From NCBI RefSeq assembly GCF_008801715.1, contig NZ_VZPG01000003.1, positions 248,001 to 312,000 of the forward strand: 64,000 nt of DNA, read 5' to 3'. Both the position numbers and the translations under genes were made by a program. This document shows, in pieces, positions 47,001-55,820 of this stretch. The notes below the pieces were generated by a model that was not told the origin of the DNA, searched no databases, and saw only the letters and a program-made list of their open reading frames with translations. The DNA comes from Pseudochrobactrum saccharolyticum (GTDB lineage Bacteria > Pseudomonadota > Alphaproteobacteria > Rhizobiales > Rhizobiaceae). Positions within the stretch are counted from its first letter, which is position 1; every line of letters begins with the position of its first letter.

Positions 47001-50000
47001 TCGAGGTGCCGCCACTATAGGCGTTACGACCGGAAAGAGTGATGGTGGTACCCGCCCCGGATTGGACAACCGAGCCGGTTCCGGAAATGATCCCGGAGAA
47101 ATTATGATCTCCGTTGCTGGCAAATTCAAAAGTGCCGTTATTGGTCACATTACCGGTTATCCAGCCCGCACCGCTGAGACGAAGTGTACCATCCTTGATG
47201 TGCGTATTGCCGCTGTAGGAATTGTCGGCATTTGTCAGAACGAGTGTTCCAGTGCCGTCTTTCGTCAGCTCGCCAGTGCCAGACAGGACACCATCCAGCG
47301 TGCCGGTGTTGCCCTGGGTGTCGATCAGACCTCCGGCATCGTTGATCGTCATGGCTCTTGCAGTCGTGACATCAGCGGACAACTGTAGCGTTCCACCGTT
47401 GAAAGTGACCGCACCACTAGCTACACCCAGATTTTCATCCCTGCTGATCTGAACGATACCGCCGTCAAGGAACGTGCTGTTGTAGGTATTGGTCCCTGCA
47501 AGAACGAGCGTACCAACGCCGGACTTGTGCAATTCACCACCACCAACGACACCGCTCAGTGTGCTGATACCCGCCATGGTATTGATGATGGAACCCGTCG
47601 TTCCCAGCGTAATGCCTCTGGCGCTCGTCACGCCCTGGCTGAACTGCAGTTCGGCTTCACCATCAATCTTGACGGCTCCCGTAGCTATACCAAGATTGGT
47701 ATCGTCCGAAATCTGCAGGATACCCGCCCTGATGTCGGTTCCACCTTGATAGTCATTGGTTCCGCCAAGAACCAGAGTACCCGTTCCCGCCTTGTTCAAG
47801 GCGCCGGTTCCGGTCAGCTTTCCAGTGAGCTTATTGACGCCGTCATCAAAAACATCAATCGTGCTGTTGGCATTGGTGAGTTTGATGCCACGCGTGGTAT
47901 CGAAGCTCTCATCCAGACGCAGGGTCGCATCACCGATGATAATGCTGTTACTGCCATTCTGGCCAAAGTTCGCATCTTCAAAAACCGCCAGCGTACCGCC
48001 ATCAATTTCGGTATCGCCGTTATGGGTGTTGGTGCCGGTCAGAGTAAGTGTGCCAGTACCGGCCTTGGTAAGCTTGCTTCCATCGATCACGCCCGAAATC
48101 GAATTGTCATTTCCATTCGTATCGATTGTCGCCCCGGTGCCACTCAGCGTCAGACCATGCGTCATGGTGAAGTCAGAACCGAATTGCAATGTTGCATCGT
48201 TGACGTAGAGGTGGCTATCAGGATTTCCCAGATTGCTGTTGTCACTGATCTGCAGAGTGCCTGCGCTCACATGCAGATCACCGGTGAACGTATTGTCACC
48301 ACCCAGAACAAGCGTTCCGGTGCCAAGCTTGTTGAATTGTCCGGTGCCGCCGATGACGCCTGTAATTGTGTCTGTGTAGGTATCTGTATCAATGCTGCCG
48401 CCAGAGGCGCCAATCGTATAACCTCGTGTCGACGACAGACCTGCAGCAAACTGAAGTGTGCCACCATCGATATTGACAGCTCCCGCGACGTTACCCAGAT
48501 TATTATCGGCAGCAACGATCAAGCTGCCTCCCAGAATTTCCGTGCCGCCGCTATAAGTGTTGGTTCCGGTGAGCGTCGTTGCACCACTGCCCTGCTGAAC
48601 CAGCTTTCCGCGACCATCGATTGTATTGTCGAGCGTGAAACTGTTGGAGTGATTGACCGCGAGAATGGCATCTTCCTCCCCGCCCGATTCTCCTATCGTG
48701 ATGCCTCCGTTCACTTTGCCGGTAGTTCCGGCATTTCCAAGCTGGAGCGTGCCAGCCTGAATGATCGTCTGGCCCGTGTAATTATTATCTGCCGTGAATA
48801 TGAGGGTACCCAGATCGGTTTTTTTCATACCATTCGCGCCGGAAAGAACGGATTCAATCGTAGCGACAGTGTCTCCCGCCACAGCATTGCCCACGCGGAT
48901 GAACGGCACATCGGCAGAACCGCTATCCAGTGTCAGCGCGCCTCCCTTGACTGTATAGCCGGTGGTTACAAACTGCATACCTGCCGTTGCAACAGCGCCG
49001 CTGACCGTTACCGTGCCCGCTTGACCGGAAAAGATTGCAAAGTTAGCAGGATTCCAAGTCGAATGAAGAGTGCCATCAACAAGCGTCCAGTTTGTTGTCG
49101 CTGCGTCCCATGTACCATCGCCGCCGGTCACCGAGTTGCCGCCGCTTGTTGTAGAACCATCCCAGTAACCAAGGTCCATTCCTGCAGAATTCGTAAGATG
49201 GATATCATTGGTATTGTAATTGAATGTAATATCTCCAGCCGCTACATCTTGCGGAAGAGTACCCGCTTGCAATGTTCCGGTATATGTTCCGGTTACGCTG
49301 AACAACTTGTACTCGCCAGGACCGAAGCCACCGAGAGAGCTGATATTCACGGTATTGTTGTTGAGGCTGAGATTGCCACCAACATTAAACAACATATCCG
49401 TGTTATCAGATACCGCACCGTAGGACACATTCAGTATGCCTCCCGACGCAAGTGTCAGGTTACTGCCGAAACCAAGCGTCGAACCTTGCATCCCTACAAG
49501 CGTGCCGCCGCTGTTGATCGTCGTATCGCCGCCGATACTGCCCGTACCGCCAAGCGATGCACCGCTCGCAACCGTAACAGTTCCCGTACCGAGTTGCCCG
49601 TCAACGACAAGCCCTCCGGCGCTCACCGTCGTGGTGCCGGAAAAGCCCGAATTGTCTCCGCTAACAGTGAGATTACCCGTACCCTTCTTTTCCAGAGTAC
49701 CAGTGCCGCTAAGAACATGGGTGAAATCAATATTATTGCTGCGATCGACAATCAATGCGCTGTTGTTGACGATATCGCCATTGATGGAACCGGTGCCGCC
49801 GCCATTGCCGATTTGGAGCGCACCCGCCGAAATGGTCGTCAAACCCGCATAGTCATTGTCGCCGGTAACTGTCAGCTTGCCTGCACCGCGTTTATCAAAC
49901 GTACCCGAACCACTGATCTTATTGCCAAAGGAAAAATCATCCGAACGATCCACGACAAGCGCCGATTTGTTCAGGATGTCACCACTCAGACTTCCGCCCG

Positions 50001-53000
50001 TACTGCCGGCACCGAGCTGCAGCGTACCGCTCTCAATCGTCGTTAGACCAGTAAAGGTGTTTGCACCTGTCAGAATGAGTGTGCCAGCGCCGCTTTGCTT
50101 CAACGAACCTGTGCCGGTGATCGTGCCAGCATAAGTGTAGGAATCGGAACGATTGAACGCCAGAGTGCCGCTATTGGTGACACTACCGGATATGGCGCCG
50201 GAAGCGGTGCCATTACCAACCTGCAGCACACCACGCTCAATCACGGTATTGCCGGTATAGGTGTTTGCACCAGCCAGAATCGTAGTGCCAGTGCCGCTTT
50301 GCTTCAGTACACCGGAACCACTGACCACCCCTGCAAATGTACTTGAGTCACTGCGGTTGAACGCCAGCGTTGCATTGTTGACGACATCTCCCGTAATCGA
50401 TCCAGCCGCCGCCCCGCTACCGAGCTGCAGTGTACCTGCCGAAATTGTCGTGCCGCCACTGTAAGTATTCACGCCCGTCAGAACCAGCGTTCCGCTGCCC
50501 GTTTTGGTCAACTTGCCTGCGCCGCTTACAACACCGCTCAGCGTATCCGCATCGGCACCCGTATCGATCGTGCCGTTGTTGCTGGTAATGCTGAATGCGC
50601 GTGCGGATGTGATCGTACCTGCAAGGCTGAGCGTGCCGCCATCCAGTGTCACACTGCCGGTTGTCGCACCAAGCTTGGCATCGCTGGTGACCTGCAGTGT
50701 GCCACCGCTGATGGTCGTCCCGCCGGAATAGCTGTTCGTACCGTCGAGAATGAGCGTACCGGTTCCACTCTTGACCACCGAGCCAATACCGCTGATGCTG
50801 CCGGAATAGGTCTTGTTGTCGCTGCGGTTAAAGCTCAACGTACCGTTGTTCGTGACCGCGTTACTGGCAAGCCAGCCAGTCGTATTGCCATTGCCGACTT
50901 GCAGAGTGCCCGCAGAAATCGTTGTTGCGCCCGTATAGGCGTTATCGCCCGTAAGCGTCAGCGTTCCGGCACCCAATTTGGTGAGGGAGCCGCCGCCACT
51001 GATCACACCGGCATAAGCCAGATCATTGGAGCGATTGAAAACCACCGAACCGCTATTGGCTATATTGCTTGCTATCGAGCCCGTTGTGCCGCCACCGCCG
51101 ATCTGCAACACGCCTGCGGTAACCGTTGTCAGCCCTGTCGCGCTGTCCGCGCCGGTCAGAATCATCGTGCCCGCGCCCGTCTTCGTCAATGCTCCCGCAC
51201 CACTGATTGCGCCGGAGAAAGTACTATTGCCTGTCGCCGTTTCGATTGTGCCGCCGCCAGCGCCAAGCGTCACGGCGCGCGCATTGTCGAAGGCAGACGA
51301 AAGACGCAGCGAGCCGCCGCTAAAGTTCAGACCGCCAGAGGTGGCGCCAAGATTGCTGTTATTCGCAACCGAAATAACGCCAGCGTTAAAATTGGTTCCG
51401 CCAGTATAAGTATTAACTCCCGAAAGAGTCAGCGTACCTGCTCCCATTTGCGTGAGCACACCTGTACCACCGACAACCTTATCGAAGGTTATCGCGTCTG
51501 ATCGATTGAATGCCAGAGTCCCGTTACTGGTCACACCGCTTGAGGTGGAGATCGACCCGAGCACACCGCCACCCCCGATCTGAAGCGTGGTATTCGCGTC
51601 AATCGTGGTAGCCCCGGTATAAGTGTTGGCTGCCGTCAGAATAAATGTGCCGCCTCCGCTCACCTGCAGCGTACCGCCACCGCTCACAACGCCTCCAAGC
51701 GTCGTTGTGCCCTTACGGTTGAGGATCAATGAGCCACCGTTCACGATTGCGCTGGTAATCGTACCGGTAGTGCCACCATCACCAATCTGCAAAATACCCG
51801 CATCGTTTTTCACCGTGGCCGCAGTAATGTCTCCGGTAAAAACAAATTTGCCTGTTCCCGATTTTTGCAGCACCGAGTTTACTGCACCAGTGACATTCCC
51901 TGCAAAAGTCATGTCGTTGTTTCCGGCAAAGTTCAGCGTCTTGCTGCCGAGCGCAATCGTGCCGCTTCCCGAGACCGTCTTCAGACTGGCCGTTGAGGCA
52001 ACCCCGCCCAAATCAAGTGTCGCGCCTGTAGCGATGGTGACGTTAGATGCATTTTCCAGACCGGCGGCGCCGGAGAGCGCCAAGGTTCCCTGACGAATAT
52101 CCCAGGCATTCGTACCGGTAATCGCACCTGTCATTGTCCAGGTGCCGGAACCGTCCTTCGCATAGGAGTTGAACCCGATATATTTTGTACCTAATGTAGT
52201 CGCATCAAAGGTACCGTTATTCGTACCGCCCAGCACGAACACGTTCCCTGTTGTGCCCGTCTTGACCACAACATTTCCTGTTATGGTTGAGCTGTTCCAG
52301 ATTTCAAAAGTGTTGTTATTGCCGACAATATCGACAGCGTTGGCACCGAAACCTGCGCCGCCATAAGAAATTGTACCCGCATTGATCACATGCGTCCCAT
52401 CTCCCATACGGAGACCATCGCCATCTGAACCGTTCTCACCCGTACCTTTACCACTCACACCTCCGGCACCACCCGTGCCACCGGTCAGGGTGCCATAATT
52501 TGTCAGGATCGCGCTTTGATCAATGACTAAGCCGTCACCACCAGCACCACCACCGGCACCCCAGGCAGTTGCAGAATTTTCGCTTCCACCGCCTTTTCCA
52601 CCAGAACCACCAGTAATAGTCGCGCCCGACCCGACCGTCAGCGTTCCAGTACGAAGAATGGTACCGGCACCGCCGCCGCCGCCGGCGCCGCCGACGCCAC
52701 CGCCAGTTCCCCCAGTCCCGTTCCCGCCGTTTCCACCTTTAATTGTCGATCCGCCTGTAAGATCAGAAGTTATGTCAGTACCAAGAAACAGCCCGGAACC
52801 ACCGCCACCACCGCCGTAGGATGGCGTAGTGGCGGTGCCACCAGTACCACCTATAATGTTGAGCGGAACCGTCCCAACAGTCATCGCACCAACGGTACCG
52901 CCACTACCACCGCCAGTACTCTGACCAGAGATTGCTCCTTCACCACCTTGTCCATCCACTGCCGGGGATCCAGCTGTAAGCGCCCCGCCCCCCCAGCCGC

Positions 53001-53313
53001 CCGTGCCATTGCCGGAACCACCATAGGTTGTCTTGCCTCCTCCAGTTAGCCCCCCGGCATTTCCCTGCAGGTCCGCAGCATGCGCGATTGTTACCCCTAA
53101 ATAAGCCGGAATAGGCAAGCTGATCGGCGCAATCGCCACGGATAGCGCGACCGCAGAGGCCCCACGAAGCAGAACTTGACTGATCCCGGTCAAGAGAGAA
53201 GAGCCAGTCTCGCGTTCAATATCGCACATTGACATCTTGATCAGACCTTCCCGAGAAGCACAGGTCTGGGTGTTCTTGTCGCTGAGTTTTCCAGCAAAGC
53301 AGCAATCGTTCAT
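41026..53313 (-). CDS. Giant autotransporter adhesin (4095 residues)
   Basis: Type Va secreted surface protein. A long signal region ends IAHAADLQG (about residue 80). A glycine-rich segment (about 85-320, GGSGGKGGG-like) is followed by some 30 units of the autotransporter-associated beta-strand repeat with core GTLVLTGxNTYxGGTTIxxGTLQ. Three longer non-repeat modules interrupt them (about residues 1261-1474, 2538-2744, 3151-3374). Each contains GGFGxGxYKLF and a GGDGTW motif (relaxed to G-x-G-T in parts). The last 280 residues form the outer-membrane barrel, from WARIEGAHNRL to the C-terminal VGFKMKW. AAGGGG lies 9 bases before the ATG at 53313. The repeat region would be a long beta-helix. 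No stop or frameshift is seen over 12.3 kb. Confidence 0.93.
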   Translation of the reverse strand: MNDCCFAGKLSDKNTQTCASREGLIKMSMCDIERETGSSLLTGISQVLLRGASAVALSVAIAPISLPIPAYLGVTIAHAADLQGNAGGLTGGGKTTYGGSGNGTGGWGGGALTAGSPAVDGQGGEGAISGQSTGGGSGGTVGAMTVGTVPLNIIGGTGGTATTPSYGGGGGGSGLFLGTDITSDLTGGSTIKGGNGGNGTGGTGGGVGGAGGGGGAGTILRTGTLTVGSGATITGGSGGKGGGSENSATAWGAGGGAGGDGLVIDQSAILTNYGTLTGGTGGAGGVSGKGTGENGSDGDGLRMGDGTHVINAGTISYGGAGFGANAVDIVGNNNTFEIWNSSTITGNVVVKTGTTGNVFVLGGTNNGTFDATTLGTKYIGFNSYAKDGSGTWTMTGAITGTNAWDIRQGTLALSGAAGLENASNVTIATGATLDLGGVASTASLKTVSGSGTIALGSKTLNFAGNNDMTFAGNVTGAVNSVLQKSGTGKFVFTGDITAATVKNDAGILQIGDGGTTGTITSAIVNGGSLILNRKGTTTLGGVVSGGGTLQVSGGGTFILTAANTYTGATTIDANTTLQIGGGGVLGSISTSSGVTSNGTLAFNRSDAITFDKVVGGTGVLTQMGAGTLTLSGVNTYTGGTNFNAGVISVANNSNLGATSGGLNFSGGSLRLSSAFDNARAVTLGAGGGTIETATGNSTFSGAISGAGALTKTGAGTMILTGADSATGLTTVTAGVLQIGGGGTTGSIASNIANSGSVVFNRSNDLAYAGVISGGGSLTKLGAGTLTLTGDNAYTGATTISAGTLQVGNGNTTGWLASNAVTNNGTLSFNRSDNKTYSGSISGIGSVVKSGTGTLILDGTNSYSGGTTISGGTLQVTSDAKLGATTGSVTLDGGTLSLAGTITSARAFSITSNNGTIDTGADADTLSGVVSGAGKLTKTGSGTLVLTGVNTYSGGTTISAGTLQLGSGAAAGSITGDVVNNATLAFNRSDSSTFAGVVSGSGVLKQSGTGTTILAGANTYTGNTVIERGVLQVGNGTASGAISGSVTNSGTLAFNRSDSYTYAGTITGTGSLKQSGAGTLILTGANTFTGLTTIESGTLQLGAGSTGGSLSGDILNKSALVVDRSDDFSFGNKISGSGTFDKRGAGKLTVTGDNDYAGLTTISAGALQIGNGGGTGSINGDIVNNSALIVDRSNNIDFTHVLSGTGTLEKKGTGNLTVSGDNSGFSGTTTVSAGGLVVDGQLGTGTVTVASGASLGGTGSIGGDTTINSGGTLVGMQGSTLGFGSNLTLASGGILNVSYGAVSDNTDMLFNVGGNLSLNNNTVNISSLGGFGPGEYKLFSVTGTYTGTLQAGTLPQDVAAGDITFNYNTNDIHLTNSAGMDLGYWDGSTTSGGNSVTGGDGTWDAATTNWTLVDGTLHSTWNPANFAIFSGQAGTVTVSGAVATAGMQFVTTGYTVKGGALTLDSGSADVPFIRVGNAVAGDTVATIESVLSGANGMKKTDLGTLIFTADNNYTGQTIIQAGTLQLGNAGTTGKVNGGITIGESGGEEDAILAVNHSNSFTLDNTIDGRGKLVQQGSGATTLTGTNTYSGGTEILGGSLIVAADNNLGNVAGAVNIDGGTLQFAAGLSSTRGYTIGASGGSIDTDTYTDTITGVIGGTGQFNKLGTGTLVLGGDNTFTGDLHVSAGTLQISDNSNLGNPDSHLYVNDATLQFGSDFTMTHGLTLSGTGATIDTNGNDNSISGVIDGSKLTKAGTGTLTLTGTNTHNGDTEIDGGTLAVFEDANFGQNGSNSIIIGDATLRLDESFDTTRGIKLTNANSTIDVFDDGVNKLTGKLTGTGALNKAGTGTLVLGGTNDYQGGTDIRAGILQISDDTNLGIATGAVKIDGEAELQFSQGVTSARGITLGTTGSIINTMAGISTLSGVVGGGELHKSGVGTLVLAGTNTYNSTFLDGGIVQISRDENLGVASGAVTFNGGTLQLSADVTTARAMTINDAGGLIDTQGNTGTLDGVLSGTGELTKDGTGTLVLTNADNSYSGNTHIKDGTLRLSGAGWITGNVTNNGTFEFASNGDHNFSGIISGTGSVVQSGAGTTITLSGRNAYSGGTSITAGTLAISEDDNLGTGGFTIANNATLQLTDSFAFSHAVVLNAGGTIDTGANNNTLAAVVSGTGGLTKTGGGTLMLSGTNTYTGGTTINGGTLQISADANLGEASGSVTMAAGTTLELSNDVTMDRTFSLNGDATIQTDDGTSTIKKVVSGNGGLTKTGEGTLVLEAVNTYMGGTSISDGVLQVGSDDNLGDVTGGLNFNGGELQLTGDFDSDRNVSLQTGGGTIDTLLNSTKLTGSITGNGGLTKIGAGELTLSGTNTYSGGTFVEQGTLQIGSDDGQSGSITGDIENNGTLIFNRDTLTYDGGITGSGSLEQTGVGTTILTGSAVIDGGTIIDNGGTLQIGDGITSGSLRSDVTNNGTLAFDAAASTNIDFNNVLSGNGQLEQNGAGSSTFTADSSGFDGTTNVSAGSLYVNGTLGSATSTMTVAAGGTLAGGGTIGGDTTVAGTLKGRDGTILTFGGGLTMQAGSTIAVAYGAPNSNGLFNVQGALTLNSSTVNIEDFGGFGPGSYRLFDYQNGYTKTGTGLTIGTVPGGQISDAYIVYDDDNKQINIMNTAGAVLNIWKGGDGTWNQTDISWHDAGDPDITGTWKNYEFAIFNDMPGTVTVDTGIQASGMQFQVDGYSLTGTNPITLAHDPNAPSPDKPIIRVGDATDAGKAMTATIAVPIAGTEGLQKTDYGTLVLTGANTYTGGTDILQGSLELGNGGTIDTVGGVSVDANGSDKATFAVNKTGTFTFSGVISGAGQFVQKGTGETVLTGANIYSGGSIITAGTLSVGAENNLGDVSSQVTIDGGTLKYSQGFASARTIALGAGNGTIETDDTTNDTVVNGVISGNGGLAKSGAGTLVLTKDNSYAGGTTIASGRLQLGNGGATGKIQGNVNTGADANNNGTLVFNMSSNPVFAGTISGSGSVEQSGSDTLTLKGTNTYSGGTTINSGTLAVSADANLGDTSGSLTIKNATLQNTAQFTMNRDVVVSDAGATFQNDADLTLAGNMTGTTDWSKDGTGKLIIDGDASTATGIASINSGYLQVNSELGGNVNLVNGTAGVGGAGKIDGNVDVGSGTLYGKGGQTLTIGGDLTLAASSSTSVQWGSMSQQAAFHVDGNLTMDGTLNVVDTGGFGSGTYKLFTYGGALTDDGLSFGVVPGGQAAKDRMTVVTAYTGSVYIVNTYGAKVQYWNGEGTQADIESGNIVGGDGTWKATTANWSDSNANVLAPFDDGSYAFFGGKKGVVTVDDTAGQINTAGMSFAVDGYVINGSSLNLTSTTGAPIIAVGDGTADGATMTATIGSVLTGNQGLNKTDLGTLVLTGQNTYIGGTTVSNGVLQLGDEVTSGDIKGDVTVANDVNGEGTLSFKQGGDYTFAGNITGGGKVAQDGANTTLTLSGNNSFSGGLTVNNGTVTAGSDNALGTGVLTVGDNGKVDLGSTSNTVGGLSGAGAINIGAGTFTVNEAANSTYSGVLSGTGSLTKSGAADLTLTGSNQYTGATLVNQGTLAQGSQGAFSSSSAYTTTRNGMLDIGGYDTTLASLDNGGTVTLSDMVAGTTLTVAGNYTGSNGTLVINTVLGDDNSKTDRLKVAGDTSGTTNLQVVNRGGLGGQTVNGIVVVDVAGQSNGTFSLVSDYTTKDNKKVIWAGAYAYTLQQGSGSGNKDGNWYLVSRYGDTEPNNPDNNGPRYGAGVPVYQGYGQNMQALNKLPTLQERVGNRHWTGENGDGQTNGAMVDGNGIWARIEGAHNRLEPQSVTGMKQDINTFIMQAGVDGQFYEDDNGKLVVGITGQYGTAHGNSSSFFGDGYTNTNAWSLGATATWYGNNGFYMDTQGQLTWFDNDLFSNDMNASLASGAKAFGYAMSVEAGQRVTIDDHWSLTPQAQLMWSSLDADVFQDSMGNRVGLDDASSLTARLGLAANYRNDWTGKDGRVVNTSVYGVANIYQSFLGSMRINVAGVDIYTDNDKTWAGVGAGGTYAWADQKYSVYGEGSITTSLNHFADSYILKATVGFKMKW

Positions 53314-53688
53314 GCCGTAAGGCCCCTTGGCAAAAGCGCGCCAAAACGTGCCAAAAACACATCTTTAATCAAAATTTTTTATCAATATTGCAGTGGAGTA
53401 TTTTAACGCTGATTTATAATAAAAATCAGAATCATAGTCACCAAATTTTAAATAATGATTTATTCATCTCAACTATAGTTAAAGTCAATACCTTAAAACA
53501 TAAGTATAAATTACACAATAAATTATTTGTCATTATATAAACATTATGTTTATTGTTATTTTATTTAACTTTGTTCGAATATAGGAGGCGAGCGCATCCA
53601 AAAATGTTAAAGCCAATGAGAGACTGCACCAAAACCGGTCTAAAAATGTACCAGCCCACAGCCTGCTTTTGAGCGTATCGCATTTAAT
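53314..53688. other. AT-rich upstream region of the autotransporter gene
   Basis: About 375 bp, very A/T-rich from 53360 to 53580, probably containing the autotransporter promoter on the minus strand. I cannot place -35/-10 boxes with confidence. No gene is visible. Confidence 0.5.
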
Positions 53689-53770
53689 CGAACGCATGGC
53701 GTTCGCTTTATCTTTTTGTTTTTACGCATGTCGTTATCGGAAAACCGGTACCCACTTTTCCGCGACATGC
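53689..53770. repeat. Brucella/Rhizobium-type palindromic repeat element
   Basis: Two palindromes in tandem: CGAACGC-ATG-GCGTTCG (53689-53705), then GCATGTCG (53726-53733) pairing with CGACATGC (53763-53770) around an inner GGAAAA/TTTTCC stem. The second half closely resembles the abundant intergenic repeats of Brucella and rhizobia (Bru-RS/RIME type). It supports the Hyphomicrobiales assignment. Confidence 0.75.
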
Positions 53771-53883
53771 TTTAGAACCGATCACGGTTGCCTCTAAAAT
53801 AGGCTGCCGGGATTATACTGGATAATTATTCCGGCTGATTAATGCGCCGGTCGCCCCGTTGGGCGCACAAAGGTCGCTCTAAC

Positions 53884-54700
53884 GGTTCTGTCGCAAAGTT
53901 TTCGTTTCAGTGCAGATGTGTTGGTGTGCTTGCTGATCAGAAGAGAGAGACAAGAGAAGTGATATGGTGGATTTCAAAGGAGCACATTTCCCCAAAAGTG
54001 TTCTCTTGCATGCCGTCTTCTTTTGCGTGCGCTATCCAGTCTCCTATCGTGACCTTCAGGAAATTCTGGCTGAACGCGGCATATCTATCGATCATGCAAC
54101 CTTGAACCGGTGGGTTATACGCTACTCACCGCAGATCGCCGCACAGACTCAGCTGCGCAAGCGTCCTACGTCTCGCTCCTGGCGCGTTGATGAAACCTAT
54201 ATCAAAGTGAAGGGAAAATGGACGTATCTTTATCGCACTGTTGACCGGCTGGCCAAATCCTTGATTTCCTTTTGTCTGAACGTCGGGATTTGGTTACAGC
54301 ACGGCGTTTCTTCAAGAAAACCATTGCAACTAACGGTGTTGCAGAGAGGGATGTCATTGACAAAAACGGGGCCAATCTGGCCGGATTGCAAGCCGTCAAC
54401 ACGATCCTGAAATTCACTGGTACAGGCGACCTAATTGAAATCAGGCAGATCAAATATCTCGATAACATCCTTGAGCAAGATCACCGCTTTATCAAACGGA
54501 TCACCAAGCCGACAATGGGCTTCAAAGCGCTCCATTCCGCTTCAGCCACCATCGCAGGGATCGAGGTGGTACACATGATCCGTAAGAAGCAAGTCGTCAA
54601 CGACAACCGTTCGCCATTACAGGCCTTGACCGAACTCGCAACATAACTACGCCCAGAGATAAGGACATTTCTACACGCCTCAAAACTTTGCGACAGAGCC
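53884..54700 (+). mobile_element. IS6-family insertion sequence, frameshifted
   Basis: Complete by its ends: GGTTCTGTCGCAAAGTTTT (53884-53902) and its near-perfect inverse at 54682-54700 (one mismatch), 817 bp apart. The transposase starts at 53964 (MVDFKGAHFPK) and contains RVDETYIKVKGKWTYLYRTVDR. It then shifts frame near 54263, where one base is missing in the LDFLLSERRD stretch. It continues from about 54272 as SERRDLVTARRFFKK through the catalytic E region (LDNILEQDHRFIKR) to 54646. No 8-bp target duplication flanks it (GCTCTAAC left, TCTCGATC right), so the outer DNA has been rearranged. It cuts a plasmid-type gene on its right. Confidence 0.92.
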
Positions 54701-54701
54701 T

Positions 54702-55169
54702 CTCGATCCGGTCAGCGGTGCGCTTTATGAAACCGTGCTGGAACAGCGCACTGCGCATCTCACGGCCAAAGAGGATAAGGTACCGCCGCCGCGCTCTTAT
54801 TTTCCCGTGCGGGTCAAATCGGAGAAGTCCCGTGCGGATGCGGCCACCAGCAAGCGCGATCCGGAGCGTTAAGCACGTAAGCGCCGCCTGGGCGATATGG
54901 CGGCGCTATCGCCGTATGTCCGCGACCAGTTCACGGAAGGTGAATGCGCCGTGCTTTATATTGTCGCTGCCGATATCCGTGAACATGGTTCCTGCCGCTG
55001 CACCAACAAGCAAATCGGTGACCGTGCCGGTATGAAGCTGACATTGACCCGGAGCGCCTTGCGCAAAGCCCGCCAGCTCGGCTTGCTCAATATTCAGTAC
55101 CGTGAGCAATGGCGCGGCAAAAACCTTGCCAACATCGTAACCATGGCCTGCGAGCGCTGGAAAGAGTGA
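54702..55169 (+). pseudogene. Plasmid-type helix-turn-helix protein, truncated by IS6
   Basis: The frame is open directly from the IS6 end (LDPVSGALYETVLEQRTAHL) but has a TAA at about 54870. It continues in the same frame as RKRRLGDMAALSPYVRDQFTEGECAVLYIVAADIREHGSC and a winged-helix region (NKQIGDRAGMKLTLTRSALRKARQLGLLNI) to TGA at 55167-55169. The FTEGE-AVL-IVA and the following helix-turn-helix resemble proteins common on rhizobial and Brucellaceae plasmids and genomic islands. The start is lost to the IS element and a nonsense codon splits the rest. A 90-residue product from ATG 54897 could still be made. Confidence 0.7.
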
Positions 55170-55453
55170 CTCGCCAGATTCCGCCCCAAACTTGGCTTTA
55201 ATTTTCAGTCTAAGGCTGTCACAAAAACGGTGTCCTCAGAGACCTTCGGTACAAGTAAACAAAACGGATAGCCTGTTTCTGCTTAATCTTAGTCCAGAAT
55301 AACCCTTATAATGGTTTTAGAATAAAAGCTCGTCGGATCCGCTGTGCCTAAACAAGCGGCATTTGTGCAGATTTTGACCGGTATTTTCAGGCGAACTGGC
55401 TGCAGACAGGAGCGGTTCCGGCTGCGGTGCAGTCAAGCATTCCTAGGATAAGC

Positions 55454-55480
55454 TGAAAATACGTGTAAAAACCGGTCACA
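55454..55480 (+). repeat. 27-bp inverted repeat, left arm
   Basis: TGAAAATACGTGTAAAAACC plus GGTCACA pairs with 55636-55662 with one mismatch (C against T). The arms are 155 bp apart. The tract is A-rich with a central ACGT. Confidence 0.8.
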
Positions 55481-55635
55481 AGATGATGACCAGCAACATT
55501 TACAATAACTTGCAATAAGCCGCATTCTAATCGTACAAAAAAGTTTAGGTTCGGGGACGAAAATTAAGTACTCTCAGACCATTGAAATCATTACGTAATT
55601 TTATGGCGGTCGGCTGCACCTTTTCTGGACAGCCA

Positions 55636-55662
55636 TGTGACCGATTTTTACACGTATTTTCA
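55636..55662 (-). repeat. 27-bp inverted repeat, right arm
   Basis: Inverse of 55454-55480 with 26 of 27 matching bases. Neither arm resembles the IS6 ends in this window. Confidence 0.8.
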
Positions 55663-55820
55663 ATCTACCCGCTCCTCAATAAGACGAGCAAGAAAGTTTA
55701 GTGGCCGGCCTTAAAATCGGGCGTTGCGCCGCCGGATCGAATGCCGATTTTTTAGCGTTTTCTCAAGACTGTGATGTTGATTTCTATATCCTCCTTTTTA
55801 CGGGCACACCAATTTCGCCA

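Noticed and set aside
47527-50046. An 839-codon open frame on the plus strand, antisense to the autotransporter gene
   Set aside because: It mirrors the repeat units of the gene below it, has no ribosome site and shows a composition (His, Arg, Cys-rich) typical of a shadow frame. Repetitive Gly/Thr codons leave antisense frames open.
41026-53313. The repeats in the autotransporter as a CRISPR array or satellite
   Set aside because: The repeats are degenerate, of about 120-250 bp, and are in frame in one intact coding sequence.
53876-54708. An 8-bp target duplication around the IS6 element
   Set aside because: The flanks (GCTCTAAC and TCTCGATC) are unrelated, so there is no duplication to report.
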